64,000 nt of DNA from Pisolithus tinctorius (GCA_024663395.1 JANFAH010000104.1:62001-126000), one strand, 5' to 3'; positions 22,151 through 33,685 are shown, counted from the stretch's first letter. Translations and numbers: made by a program. Notes: generated from the sequence alone by a model not told the origin.

Positions 22151-23051
22151 TGTGAAGTACAGGTTTACCCTTGGGTGACCAGGCTTCAAGACCGGGTGAC
22201 AGGGGTTAAGTCCGAGTGGCCAAAGTCAAGGCCGGAAGACAGGGGCCAAGTCTGGTTGGACTGGAGTTGAGGCCGGAGGTTAGGGGCTAAGTCCGGAGGA
22301 CCGGACTTAAGACCGGGAGCGCGGGAACAAGGCCGGTAGCGTGGGAAACCGACCGGTGTTGGAGTGCGCACAAGGGGAAGCCGGTCCAGGGTTGGATCTA
22401 CCTCCCTTGGTCTCAGCTTATGTGCTGTACCCTTATGCAAGCCGGGGAGAGGTCTGGGACAGGGGTCAGGGATAGCTTAAGGCTCGGCCTTAGCTATAGA
22501 GTAGTCTCGAGGGGTAAGACGGAGTTGAGGGTAATACTAAGTTGATATTCTGACTGGGGTGCTACGAAGTATGTACAGGGGTTAAATACAGGAGGCTGGT
22601 CTGGGATAATGAACATAGAGCCGGACTTGTGAATAAGCTATTAGTGAGATGATTAGCAAGACAAGGATAGCCACAGTGGCTATGCAGAGGCTAATAGCCA
22701 AAGTCCAGGTGACCGGCATAACCGGGGTCGGACACAGGATTGTACAGTAAGCAAAGTCTGATGAACGGGCTAGACTAAATATAGTACAAACAAAGGGAAA
22801 CAGACCGGAGTTATGTCCGGGTGACCTGGACATAGACCTGGGAGGACCGGGGTGGAGCAGCGCAAGGCCGGGAGGCCGAAACGGACCGGAGATAGGGGTA
22901 AAACACCGGGCTTGAGTTATGCAAGCCGGAGTTGAGTTATCTAGGGCCGGGATTGGGTTTTCTAGGCTGGACTAGGACCGGACTTGACCGGAGATAGGGG
23001 CTAGGGGTCCGGACTGGACTGGGAACGAGTCTGAGAGTCATGGATATGACA
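22151..23051 (-). repeat. right LTR (5' LTR in element orientation)
   Basis: 901 bp, direct match to 16314-17215. It differs at 22161, 22367, 22455 and 23032 and lacks one G of a G run. Confidence 0.92.
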
Positions 23052-23056
23052 CCGTG
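23052..23056. repeat. target-site duplication, right copy
   Basis: CCGTG directly after the right LTR, matching CTGTG at 16309-16313 in four of five bases. Confidence 0.6.
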
Positions 23057-23153
23057 TCATTTGAGTTGTTCCGCCTTACAGACCCTTCCAATAGCTTATT
23101 GCGATTAGTAGCAGCTTGCGGGCCTTCGAAGGCTGCTACTACTAACAGTATTG

Positions 23154-26100
23154 ATGAAACTTCTTTGTGTAGGTTGTCACAGAACCGACTTCACTAGTCA
23201 AAGGGCGCTTTCTGTGCATCGATCTAAATGCACAAGTTTCCTCCCATCAACAACTCTTGCGCTTCAAAAACGACGCCAGCGGGATGAGGATCTCCAACTT
23301 GAGGCAGAAAAAGTCCGGCGCCTTGCTGAGGAGAATGTAGATCTTGGATCAGAGAGCCTACAGAGAGGAGACGACGACCTTGCATGGCATGACGATGTAC
23401 AAGGCGAGGTAAGTGTCTATCCATGTTATGCAAAAGTGACCGTCAAGAACTCCAGCTAATCCCTTCACCAGATCTCTTTTGCAGAACCCGAACCTGATTA
23501 TAGACCTTCTGGTCTCCCCAATCGTGTGCGCCGTCTTCCTAGGCGATACTGCGATGAACTTCCTTCGCTTCACAATCCTGTACCTCACGTTACCCACCCC
23601 AACGATGGCACTGATGCCGTTCCATCCTCTGACTTACCATCCCATCCCGATTCGCCTCCGCCGATTGATCTTGAAGATTTCGAGTCATCGTATGTCAATA
23701 CTGAACCTGACAGCTATGGCCTCTTCCGCTCGTATTTTCGTAACTTCCCTACCTACGATCCCGAGAACCTACAGTCTCTTGATGAAACATTTGAGAGCTC
23801 GACGTTTGAGCCAAGTTGTGGACTACCTCCAAACAACTCTTGGTGGTCAGGCTTGGGACTTGGATCATGCCTAGAATCGCTGCAGGACACTGCTCGGTCG
23901 TTTTTCGCGCCTTTCTTAAATCCCACTACGTTCCGTCTCATGCAATGGTTCTACAATTCTTCTAATACAAAGTCGCTCGCCGATGTTGATTGCTTGGTGA
24001 ATGAAGTAATCCTAGCTGAAGATTTCGATCATGAGGATCTGCGCGGTTTCCGTGCCACTCGCGAGGCCCAGCGCATGGACGAGTATCCCAACAACGCCAA
24101 TACACCTTCCGTACTTTGTACCGACAACTGGAACAAGACATCTGTGAAAGTCAAGCCTCCCACCGAAAAAGTTCAGTTCACTTCTGAACTCGATGCCCCC
24201 GAGTTCGAGGTCCCAGATTTATTCTATCGCAAGCCGCTGGAGTTATTGAGATCTGCTTTCAATGAGGTTTCCGCTCAGACGTTTCACACCAAGCCATTCA
24301 AGCTCTTTTGGAAGTGAAGTCCTAGTGCGCAACCGGAGCGAATCTACGGCGATCTATATACTGGTGATGCGATGCTAGCGGAGCACGAGTCCATACAACG
24401 CCACAAATCTACCACCGGTACTCTAGAGAACGTTATCGCTGCTATCATGGTGTGGTCAGATTCAACCCACCTCGCAAATTTTGGAAATGCGGCGCTCTGG
24501 CCGATCTACATGTTCATCGGAAATCAATCAAAATATATCCGCTGCAAACCAACGTCCTTTTCCGCACACCACCTTGCCTATATCCCTAAGGTAATATCGC
24601 TTCAGATACTCCATTTTTTACTGAATCGCCAACTCTATTTTCACAGCTTCCAGATCGGATTCAAGAGGTCTATCGATATCTATTTGGAAAGAGTGCAAGT
24701 TCCACGACTCTTACCCACTGCAGACACGAGCTCTTCCATTCTATATGGAATCACATTTTGGACGCGGACTTCATACACGCCTACGAACATGGCTTCGACA
24801 TTCACTTTCCGGACGGCGTCCTTCGCAAAGTTTTCCCGTGATTTTTTACTTATGCAGCTGACTATCCAGAAAAGTAAGTGATCGTTCCTCATATCTCACA
24901 CACGGTATCACTCACTGTAAGTTTGTTCAGGGTTCTCATCGCGTGCATGAAGTATCTGGGGAAATGCCCTTGTCCCCGCTGCCTCGTCAAGAAGGATCAA
25001 ATTTTAATGCTCAGCTCCAAGAATGATCGAATGCACCGTGAGCGCTACACACGCTCCGATGACCCAAGTATCTGGCAGAAGATCGACACCGTTAGAAGAT
25101 GGATCTTCGAGAAAGGTCGCAGCCTTGTTAGTCAGGTCGTTGATGCCCTTCTGGGTATTCATGGTTTAGTGCCTCTTCATGTGAGTATTGTCCATCTTTC
25201 TCCATTTCTATTGTCGTCTAATCCGTGGTTCAGAGCGCATTTTCGGAGCGGCTAGCTCAGTTCGGCCTCGACATCTATTCCCTTCTTGTTCCTGATCTTC
25301 TTCACGAGTTTGAACTCGGTGTCTGGAAGGCCGTGTTCACACATTTAATACGGATACTGTACGCACTTGGAGGTGATAGAATACAGGAGTTGAATAAACA
25401 GTAATAACTGGTTTTGTGCCTATATTCGTGCCGTCTGAATAGCATGCACAGATATCGACAGGTCCCTACATTCGGTCGAGATACCATCCGCAAGTTCAGC
25501 AATAACGCATCAGCGATGAAAAAACTTGCTGCACGTGATTTCGAAGACCTTCTGCAGGTATGTATTTTTTTTGCTTTGCTTTGAACGGAGACTGACACGC
25601 TATGATCCTTGCAGTGCTCAATCCCTGTCTTCGAGGGTCTACTTCCCCCTCCATACAACGATACAATAATGGACCTTCTTTTCGAGCTGGCGACATGGCA
25701 CGCACTCGCCAAGTTATGGCTCCATACCGAAACAAGTCTTCACTTCCTCGATAGCTCAACGACAAGGCTTGGATGCCTCTTCCGTCGCTTCAAAACTGCT
25801 GTATGTGATCAAATTGCAACGAAAGACTTACCATCCGAGGAGGCTGCATGCGGTCGACGTATGGCTGCATCGGCTGCAAGAGCTCAGGGAGATGGAAATT
25901 CAAGGCCTGCTGCAGCGCAGACTGGCCCACGACAGCGAACCTTCAATCTCTCAACATACAAACTGCACGCCTTGGGAGACTATGTAACGTCAATTCGGCT
26001 CTTTGGGACTACAGACAACTACTCTACTCAAGTGGTAAGTCACTTTGCTGGCGCTAAAATTGCAGTAACGAAAGCTATTTGCATGACTCAGGGTGAGCTA

Positions 26101-27518
26101 GAACATCGGCGCGTCAAACAGTTTTACACACGGACAAACAAGATCAAGTTCGTTCATGGTATCGCTAAACAGCAACAGCGCGAGTGTTTACTCCACAAAC
26201 TTCGCAACCACCATAATGCCGGGGATTCGCACGTCCACACTGCAGACGCATCCGTGTCTAATCCGCACCCGGCACTTTCCTTTTCAGAGCAAGATCCGCT
26301 ACCCTACTCGAGACCCGAAGAACAGTATCATATATCCCCTTCAACAAAATACTTGTTACATATCTCAAGCTGGCTTGGGCAGAACGCGGACAACCTTGCT
26401 ACTTGGGTTAGTACTCTTTTATCAGTCAGGCTTGCACTGTCACTAATACTTCGCATCCTCCACAGAAGTTTTTGCCAAAACTCAAGGACCACATCCTGGC
26501 TCGAATCTTCGGCAAGGAATACGACGGTGACGAAGAAGCTTTCACAAGAGATCAGCGGAATGCCCTCCATTTTGTCAACGACCGCATCTACCGACACAAG
26601 TCGATTCGAATAAACTATACGTCATACGACTGCCGCTGAGCACAGGATTCCCTAAACCCCCGTACGCATGCAGATATCATGGTCTTAGTGCATGAAGACG
26701 AGTGTCTGGACCAGGATGGACTTGCTCCCCATCCATACTGGTATGCCTGCATCATCGGCATCTTTCACACTACAGTAAGATACTGTGGGACGGACTCGAC
26801 AAATACAAGTCCCCAACGCATAGACTTTCTCTGGGTTCGCTGGTATGCTCGTGACGCACGACACAAATCTGGCTGGAACGCGAAACGTCTTCACTGTATC
26901 GGCTTCTTTAATGCGAACGATGATCCAGACAACGCATTTGGCTTCCTCGATCCTCGTCAAGTTATCCGAGGTGTCCATCTCATCCCCGCATTCATGTATG
27001 GTCGTACACGAGAGTTGCTGCCGTTTTCCATCACTCGCCCTGTACCTGAAAAAGACGAAGACTGGTTCTGGTACTATGTAAACATGTAAGTGTTAATGGT
27101 GTAACTTCGTACATATCTCATAATTTACTACAGATTCTGTGATCGCGATATGATGATGCGATTCCGCGGTGGAGGAATTGGTCACAAATCAACGCGCTCA
27201 GCAACTGACACATTCCTCGACGACCTCGACACCTTGGATCGACAGGATGACTTGGGTATGACTGAAACTGTGGCAGACGACGACCAGGAGGGTGGGAATG
27301 AACACACTGTGCCAGATGACGACGAAGAAGCTCTCAGCGATCCAGATGAAGAAGACGACTTCGGCTATGGCGGCCTGGCAGAGCGGCTCGATGACGAAGC
27401 GAATGAGGTAGACGATGTCGATGATTGCGAGCCGGGAGAAGACGATCTAGGAGCAGAAGATGGCGAAGGTGCGGGGGACGATGGTGAAGTTGACATGGAA
27501 GGTTTCGCTCCGTTGTAG
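23154..27518 (+). pseudogene. Plavaka-type transposase, interrupted by two in-frame TGA codons
   Basis: Starts at ATG 23154 with a zinc-finger-like segment (CVGCHRTDFTSQRALSVHRS, then KC) and continues through the features of Plavaka transposases of Agaricomycetes: PERIYGDLYTGDAML, MVWSDSTHLANFGNAALWP, IYMFIGNQSKYIRCKPTS, HHLAYIPKLPDRIQE, YAADYPEKVLIACMKYLG, CPCPRCLVKKDQ, LDIYSLLVPDLLHEFELGVW, ELEHRRVKQFYTRT, FTRDQRNALHFVNDRIYRHK, then DIMVLVHEDECLDQDGLAP and RIDFLWVRWYARDARHKSGW. The tail after 27135 is very acidic. Several introns of about 50-65 nt join in phase. TGA at 24315-24317 (after KLFWK) and TGA at 26637-26639 (in YDCR-stop-AQDSLNPR, where the family normally has Arg) break the frame. 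Both fit CGA changed to TGA. No frameshift was needed. Without the two stops the protein would be about 1200 residues. Confidence 0.85.
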
Positions 27519-27564
27519 TATTACTGAACACCGTACATCTTATTGTCTTCATTTTCGCTTTTTT

Positions 27565-27905
27565 GCATTGAAGTCCCTCGTTCTTACAACATCCTTACAA
27601 GGTTGTTACGAATGTATGCGATCACCTTGATACAAAAGTTTTATGACATGAAGTAATTACAAGGTGATTGTAAGGTGCTACAATAGTATATTGGCCTTGC
27701 CGAGGCTGCAAGGCACTTGTAATGCCTTTGCAATCTGGGGTCGCTTTCTTGTATGGTCCTTACAATTACATTACAAGTGTATGCATTCATCCGGATGAAA
27801 AGCTACGCCGATACTAGGCAATACAAGTGACTTGTAAGTTGCATGTAAGGTAATGTATGGCTTATCGGGCCTTGCCGAGACTATAAGGCATTGCAAGGCC
27901 TTTGC
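27565..27905. repeat. right subterminal repeat cluster
   Basis: Words such as CTTACAA, TTACAAG, CTTGTAA and TGTAAGG in both orientations (near 27571, 27593, 27657, 27717, 27760, 27821-27840). They mirror the cluster at the left end. There is no gene between the transposase stop (27518) and the right inverted repeat. Confidence 0.65.
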
Positions 27906-27914
27906 AAGTTTTTG

Positions 27915-27929
27915 GACGTTTTGCTGATG
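27915..27929 (-). repeat. right terminal inverted repeat
   Basis: Complement of CATCAGCAAAACGTC, followed by TA at 27930-27931. Confidence 0.85.
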
Positions 27930-28275
27930 TAGACAAACGATTGGACTGTAAATGTGGCACAGCGATGCCTTCTCCATATCTCTGTCTCTGAGGTTACCCC
28001 AAAAATATGTTGTTTCGTGCTGTTTAAGTACTCACGATATGAACCTGGGTTAGTACCTGTGTTCCAACTAGTGAGCACGTATATCCAAGTGCTTCAGTGT
28101 TTTTCTCTACTGACTCGGAACCTGTCATGATTTCTACTGCGGGCTGCTTACATAATATAGATCTGCTTGCCGGGTGGTGACGTGATCGCCGGAAGGTCCA
28201 AGTGACGTCGACCGTTTTAATCGTATACTTGCTGACGACAACTCTCCACTGTCGTCTCGTTCTTCCTTCACCGCA

Positions 28276-29593
28276 ATGTTGATTCTCGGATTGTCGTCCG
28301 CCTTTCGACCAGCAGTGTGTCGCAACAACTTTCTGTCTGCTACGCGTCCTAGGATTGCCGCGTTCTCCACTGGTCCAAGTGTAGGTCGTGGTTTGCTGGC
28401 GAACGTCGGGCAAAAGCGCTCTTTGCTGTCTGCGCCTGCATTACTTTCTCGCTCAGTCACCACAGATGCTCATGCTGTTACCGCGAATTCTTCACAAGAG
28501 GCGTGGAAGCGGTTTGGAATTACAGCCGTAGGCTCCATCTGAGTAATTCTGCCACGTTTCCACTCTAATATGATGTTCAGGCAGCTGTTGCGGGTACTAT
28601 AATTGTTGCAGAAGCCTTTTTAAATAGGGACACAAGAGACGCTCTGAACCCGGTCGAACGATCATATCTTCATGATAGCTTCAAGTACACTGCTGGGGGT
28701 CTCGCCCTGACTGCTCTTTCCGCAAGGAGCATGTTCAAAGCTGGTCTCCCCTACAGGATGATGCTAGCCAATCCATGTGAGTCACGATGGACATCTAGCG
28801 AGGGTTACTTCTTGAACGTGTTCTGGTCTCCTCACAGGGGCCGTGCTTGGTGTCAGTCTGCTCGGAAGCATTGGAACCATGATGGGAGTGTACTACACCC
28901 CTCCAGAGAAGTCCACACAAAAGCACCTTTTCTGGGCGGTATGAAGGCATGCATTCTAAGCGTATATACATGCTCACAAGGACTACAGGCATTTAACGTT
29001 TGCCAAGGAGCTACCCTGAGTCCTATCTTCTTCTTCAGTCCAGCCATACTAGCTCGCGCTGCACTTTACACATGTGGTGTCGTCGGTGCTCTGTCGTATG
29101 TCGGTGCCACCGCTAAGTCCGTTTCCCCTTTTCTTTTGTTATATAGCTTTTTCTAATCCCGGCAGAAACGAGAAATACCTATATATGGGCGGTCCACTCC
29201 TGGCTGGAGTGACGGTTGTGGCCCTAAGTTCAATAGCCCCTATGGCCCTCCCACTAGGGTTACGCGGCCTTGCCGTTGCCGAAGCCCTATCAATCTATGG
29301 CGGCCTGGCTGTCTTTAGCGGTTTCGTGCTTTATGAGTAAGGAAGGGTTCCCTTTGGTGATCAGGTGGTACTGATGAGCCTGTGACTAGCACTCAAAAAA
29401 TCTTGCAGCACGGGCGGGCCGTGCGGATGGGTTTAATGGCACCAGACCCCATAGGGGAAGCTATCTCCCTCGAACTGGACATGATCAACATTTTGTACGT
29501 TGACCGCACTCTAGTGTGATAACTGCTGAATCCCCTCAAATTCCTAGCATCCGTATGGTGCAGGTTCTCGCGATGCGCTCAGACAGGAAATAA
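28276..29593 (+). CDS. GHITM-like mitochondrial BAX-inhibitor-1 family protein
   Basis: Homologue of the growth-hormone-inducible transmembrane protein (MICS1), an inner-mitochondrial-membrane member of the BI-1 family involved in cristae shape and ion handling. The N-terminus from ATG 28276 is rich in Arg/Ser/Ala with no acidic residues (SSAFRPAVCRNNFLSATRPR), as in a mitochondrial targeting sequence. Exons then give AAVAGTIIVAEAFLNRDTRD, YLHDSFKYTAGGLALTALSA, VLGVSLLGSIGTMMGVYYTP, FNVCQGATLSPIFFFSPAIL, LYTCGVVGALSYVGATAKNE, LAGVTVVALSSIAPMALPLG, LSIYGGLAVFSGFVLYDTQK and a C-terminal LELDMINIFIRMVQVLAMRS, typical for the family. About seven hydrophobic segments. All six introns join in phase; stop TAA 29591-29593. 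Its start lies only about 345 bases from the transposon end, so its promoter may be bounded by the element. Confidence 0.9.
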
Positions 29594-29731
29594 CAGGTTT
29601 TTCTCACATCTCTCAGCGTGCTTATGGTCGCTCAATCGTCTGACTTGCCTTTTTACTACTTCGCATCACATGTATTAGTTGTGCCGATCACATTGATTAC
29701 ACTCCAAGCGTCCATGTGTTGAAATTCGTAG

Positions 29732-32168
29732 TCATGTACTTGCCTTGCCCAAAGTTCCAAGGATACCAACGAACCCTTCTGGGTCGACAATCTCAGTTCC
29801 ACCGTACGTCAACCGCTTACCCGTCTTCCCGGCCCATTCTTCGAGGTTTCCGTACTCGACATAACTCGCTCCTCCCACAACGAACACCATACCTTCGGCG
29901 AAAGCCATCCGCCTGGCCCGCCCGTGTCCCGACGCACCTCCAGTAGAAGGCCCACCTGTAACAGCAGTGGCGCCCATACCTGTCTGAGCGTGTCGAGGTC
30001 CACGGGGGTCAAGAAAAACATAATCGTCTGTCTCGGTTAAGGACTGGTTGGATGCGGCAGAAGGATCCATGAGCGCTTCCGTAAGGCGTGTGACCGGAAG
30101 CAGCTTATTCGCGGGGAGGAAATTTTTTACTCCCGAGATAAGGTTTTCAAGGCCACCCTCTTTCAGCCGGTCTGTCAGCTGCATGGGGGAAGGACTTTAG
30201 GCATCGGTGACGAGTACTAGAACAATTACTCACTCTGTTGCCGAGTGCTGTAAATCCCCGAAATAGTTCGCCCTGCCCACCGCCAAGTACCGGTGTCGAC
30301 GTTCCCCCCACAACCGCACTCACCGTCATTCGGGAAACGTCCCGCATGCGACGGACATACTCAAACGCTGCAACGTCTACACCGACGCTTTTGAGCTCTT
30401 TTTCGAGTTCGGCGATGTCATCCTTAGATATGGCGTGGTCGGGCGAAGAAAGATAAAAGACCAGAACGAGACGCAGCTTGTCTTCAGGCGTGAACAGCCC
30501 GTCCGGTCTAGGCGCACGCAGTGTTTCTAAGATCGATGCAACAGTCTAGAGTAATGTACGATGATTTCAGTTCTGGTTCACAGACTGCGAGTACGGAAGA
30601 CGAACCTGTTTATTGATGGCTTCTTCGGTGCTGAACAGTTCGTCCAAACCACGCTTCTTGATCTGTTCAAGCAATGCCGTGGCAATGTTCATATGGGTAT
30701 CTAGTGTCGCTTTGCGTGCCGTTAATTCGGGAAGTTGAGTGATCGCGGTCTTCAAGTGGGCAGCGTTCGATGTTAAATCCCTACGTTCATGATCAATATA
30801 TCAGGAGCAGCGTACTCGTAGGAATACTCACAGTTGAGAAATATCGTTCACATCACTAACGCCCGTTGACCGCGTGATCTCTGCAGCGTCTTGCTTGTAC
30901 TTGTTCAGCTCCGCATCAATCTCCTCCGCGACCTGAGGGAACGGATTTGCAGCGTTCCTAGCCCAAAAAAAGTCCTTTGAATCGAGATCATACACTCGCT
31001 TCTGGGGCTGCGTCACCACAACGCGGTTAAGCTTCATATCCAGACAGTCGGACACAAGCGCTTGGTACGTCCAGCCATGTGAAATCATAGGCACCAGATC
31101 GACGTTCCTATCGAGAATGAGTAATACTATAGAATTTAATTTTGCAGTAGCAGATGCGACCGACGGAGCGCTTACAAGGTCGCTGTAGGCTGGAGAGCCC
31201 GGAAGAGTCCTGAGAGAATAGGGTGGTCGTTCCATGTGTGCGCGAAGAGGTGAGCAGCGCGTCCCGTATCTTCTGCTCAAGTTTCTTTGCCACCATTTCC
31301 GCCGCGTTCCCTCTCGGAGCGCGGATGATAGGCACATGCCCTGAGTAAGCAAGCTAAACAATTCCACAAGATGATATTTCAAATACCGACAAACCTGCAG
31401 TGACAACCGCACTAAATAGGCCATTTGCTATGCGTTCAACTTCATCCTCGATTTGCTGCTCAGACGAGGAGGGTGAATTGAGGAGTTGGTAAGAGTAATG
31501 GCGACTGGGTTGTGAAGACCCAGGCAGCAGGACGGGGAGCGGTGAAAGTAAGGAAAATAATGAGGGTGAAGGAGCGATGAACGAAAGATACTGATCAATA
31601 ACCTATGACAGCCGCATTGAGCGAACATGACAAGTCTGCCGAAGGGGCCGCCCACCTGTTCCACTAATTCTCCGGTGCTCGCACTGGCAGCAGAAGCCGC
31701 AAGCTCTTCCAGCAGTGCTCTTGGCAAAGGCTCGACGAAGTTGAGATGGAATGACTCATACAGACATTTATCCAAGTCCTCAGCTATCCGGCGAATGTTG
31801 GCTAAGGTCGGGGAGACGAAATATACAGCAGGTACGTCGCGCAGCGGGGGACGTGTAGAATGCAGTTGACTGAAACTTTGTTATACACGATTTGAGCTCG
31901 GTTTCTGCTATGCTTACACGTGTAATGTCACGCCGACGTCTCGGAGATCCTGTACACGGAGGACAGTGGCGAACACGTCCTTCGTCTGCTGATCTAGAAC
32001 TAAAACCTTCCATACAAGAGGGGCGCTCGAAGTCGAAAGTTTCGAGGTAGCTGCTGGTGTAGATTTGGTTGCGACGGGGCCAGGTGGAGCCGCGCCTTGT
32101 TCAAGCGGATTATTTAGATTGAGGAGGGAGAGCAATGCCTCCGTCTGCGCTTCTTGCAGCGTCGCCAT
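29732..32168 (-). CDS. SLY1: Sec1/Munc18-family protein Sly1
   Basis: SM protein that binds the Golgi/ER syntaxins (Sed5 in yeast) and promotes SNARE assembly for ER-to-Golgi traffic; a peripheral cytosolic protein. From ATG 32166-32168: [13 protein letters not shown], then [181 protein letters not shown], and near the end [20 protein letters not shown], a hallmark of the SM C-terminus. About 700 residues, normal for Sly1. Several short introns. Convergent with the GHITM-like gene, leaving 138 bases between stops. Confidence 0.93.
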
Positions 32169-32750
32169 TGTTGTTGCCTATGAGACCTGATGAGTAGACG
32201 ATATTAGAGGGAGCACGCCAGCCCACATTTTTGAAAGCAGGAGTGACCATCCCAGCAGATGAATTGGAGAGCAACCAGTTCGCCGTGATAGTCGAGGCCA
32301 CGTGGCCTGCAGGACATATCCAAAAACGGAAGGCCGCTGTGGAGTCTGCTGGCAGGTCCGTATGTTAGTAAAGAACAAATGACACAGGATCCTTTATCTA
32401 ATTCAATCCACTGGATGGCTTGGGAACTGGCAGCTTATTGGTGTCACTGCGTGAGCATTCTTGCACATGTGCGTCCCGCAAACCGACAATCTGGTCATCC
32501 CTCCCACATGTATATAAAAGCTAGCCATCTGATTTCGTCAGAAATGGTGCCATGGTCGTGTCTCGGAATCAGACTGGGGGTGAAACGTTGCGTCCTGAGG
32601 CTATTGTACGAAACTGCCTCCGCCGAGTGGAGCAATGAATGACATACATATACATATTACAAGGGCAGTTCACTGATCCGACACGCTTAAGGACCTGTTG
32701 TCTCCTCCATTTATAACCCGCTTCCATCCCTTCTCTCATTCTCTGTTATC
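32169..32750. other. intergenic region, divergent promoters
   Basis: Lies between the SLY1 start (minus) and the small open frame at 32751 (plus). A TATA-like stretch (TATATAAAAG at about 32511-32520) and a second weaker one near 32710 are visible. No other gene is recognised. Confidence 0.45.
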
Positions 32751-32996
32751 ATGCTCTCCGAACCAGCTTCCACTGCATTCGCCATGTCTCGCGCCGACTT
32801 TAACAAAGACCCCTTCCTGTCATATTCTCGATCCCTCCACGACTATACTCTGAGGCTGTGGACGGAATCTAGGAGAGTGGCAGAGGAGAAAGCGCGCAAC
32901 AAGGCAGCTCGTAGGGATGTCGAGGACGCTTCACGATGGCGGAAGCAACCCGAGTCGTGTTCGCCACAATCCCATAGATCGACTACACACGACTGA
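32751..32996 (+). CDS. small hypothetical protein (81 aa)
   Basis: ATG 32751 to TGA 32994-32996. The middle (FNKDPFLSYSRSLHDYTLRL followed by WTESRRVAEEKARNKAARR) is predicted helical with charged repeats, like a coiled coil, and resembles short conserved basidiomycete proteins I have seen without function. A second in-frame ATG at 32784 would trim 11 residues. A TATA-like stretch lies about 40 bases upstream of 32751. No signal peptide or membrane span. It may be spliced further downstream; the part after about residue 65 has no clear conservation. Confidence 0.45.
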   Translation: MLSEPASTAFAMSRADFNKDPFLSYSRSLHDYTLRLWTESRRVAEEKARNKAARRDVEDASRWRKQPESCSPQSHRSTTHD

Positions 32997-33685
32997 CAAT
33001 CCACACCCCGCATGCCGCACGGAACATCGTCAGGTAAGTGGCTTTGTCCTTCCCGCATGTCTCAACGGGGAGCCCATCCTGTCAAAAGTCGGCGTAATGA
33101 CGATATCAGCGACGAGCGGTTATGCGATAGATCAACTACCACCGGCACCTGCCCTATGTAGCAGAAACAACTTTTACAAATCATGGCATGCCCCGGATTA
33201 CATCCATTAATCGATGTGCGTGGTCCTCGGGTACTTGGAATGCGGCGCTGGCTGACCTCGTTGCCACAAGAATTTTATCGACCAATTATGATCTGTCCTA
33301 TCATGGCGAAATAATACCGAATGCTCCCATGACGGAGTTAGGAATTGATATGTATCTTCCCGCACATAGTATGATCTCTACTTTGTCAGTGCAGGCCTGT
33401 CGACAGGTCGAGAGCGATGTTGCGGTCCGATGGGTCGTCAAGAAGAAGTTACCCTGTTTATGTAACCTTCAGATTTATCCCAAGATGATGAATGATTATG
33501 ATGTTTGCTACTGCTGGAGAACGGAAGCATGTGCCATGTTCTTCGCCCAGATGCATGCCACGGCATGTGGTGGTAAGGATGCACGTTTGTTGTGTCTAAT
33601 GATTATATATCTTCCCAGGATCTGGCAGCCCATTGAAAAGAAGGACCCTGGGTGGTGGAGTCGGTGTCTCTGTTAGAACGCTATC
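32997..33685. other. intergenic region before the phosphodiesterase gene
   Basis: An open frame of 162 codons (33188-33676) is present but shows no family motif and no clear coding composition. I treat it as chance. Nothing else is seen. Confidence 0.4.

Larger units (their letters stand above)
16314..23051 (-). mobile_element. non-autonomous LTR element, 6738 bp, nested in the DNA transposon
   Basis: Two direct repeats of 902 and 901 bp (16314-17215 and 22151-23051) begin TG and end CA, and are flanked by a 5-bp near-identical target duplication. They differ by four transitions and one G-run indel, so the insertion is recent relative to the decayed host element. Orientation is assigned to the minus strand because a polypurine tract (complement of 17216-17228) lies directly against the left LTR, where the 3' LTR should be. 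The 4935-bp interior has no gag, protease, reverse transcriptase or integrase that I can recognise in any frame, only compositional open frames. That matches a LARD-type non-autonomous element. I did not find a convincing tRNA primer site next to the right LTR. Confidence 0.82.
13773..27929 (+). mobile_element. Plavaka-type DNA transposon with divergent DUF6698 gene, split by an LTR element
   Basis: A 14157-bp unit bounded by a perfect 15-bp inverted repeat (CATCAGCAAAACGTC at 13773-13787 and its complement at 27915-27929), extending as 27 matches in 33. A TA dinucleotide flanks each end outside the repeat. Just inside both ends lie clusters of CTTGTAA/TTACAAG-like words. Inside are a transposase gene (plus strand, 23154-27518) and a DUF6698 gene (minus strand, 14381-16217) that diverge from a shared centre. 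That centre has been split by a later LTR element (16314-23051). Without the insert and its 5-bp duplication the element would be about 7.4 kb. It lies between the TBL1-like and GHITM-like genes and interrupts neither. Both genes carry premature stops, so it looks non-functional. Confidence 0.82.

Noticed and set aside
33188..33676. 162-codon open frame on the plus strand before the phosphodiesterase gene
   Set aside because: No recognisable motif or domain, odd composition (many Met, Cys and Trp), and it overlaps the expected promoter; treated as chance.
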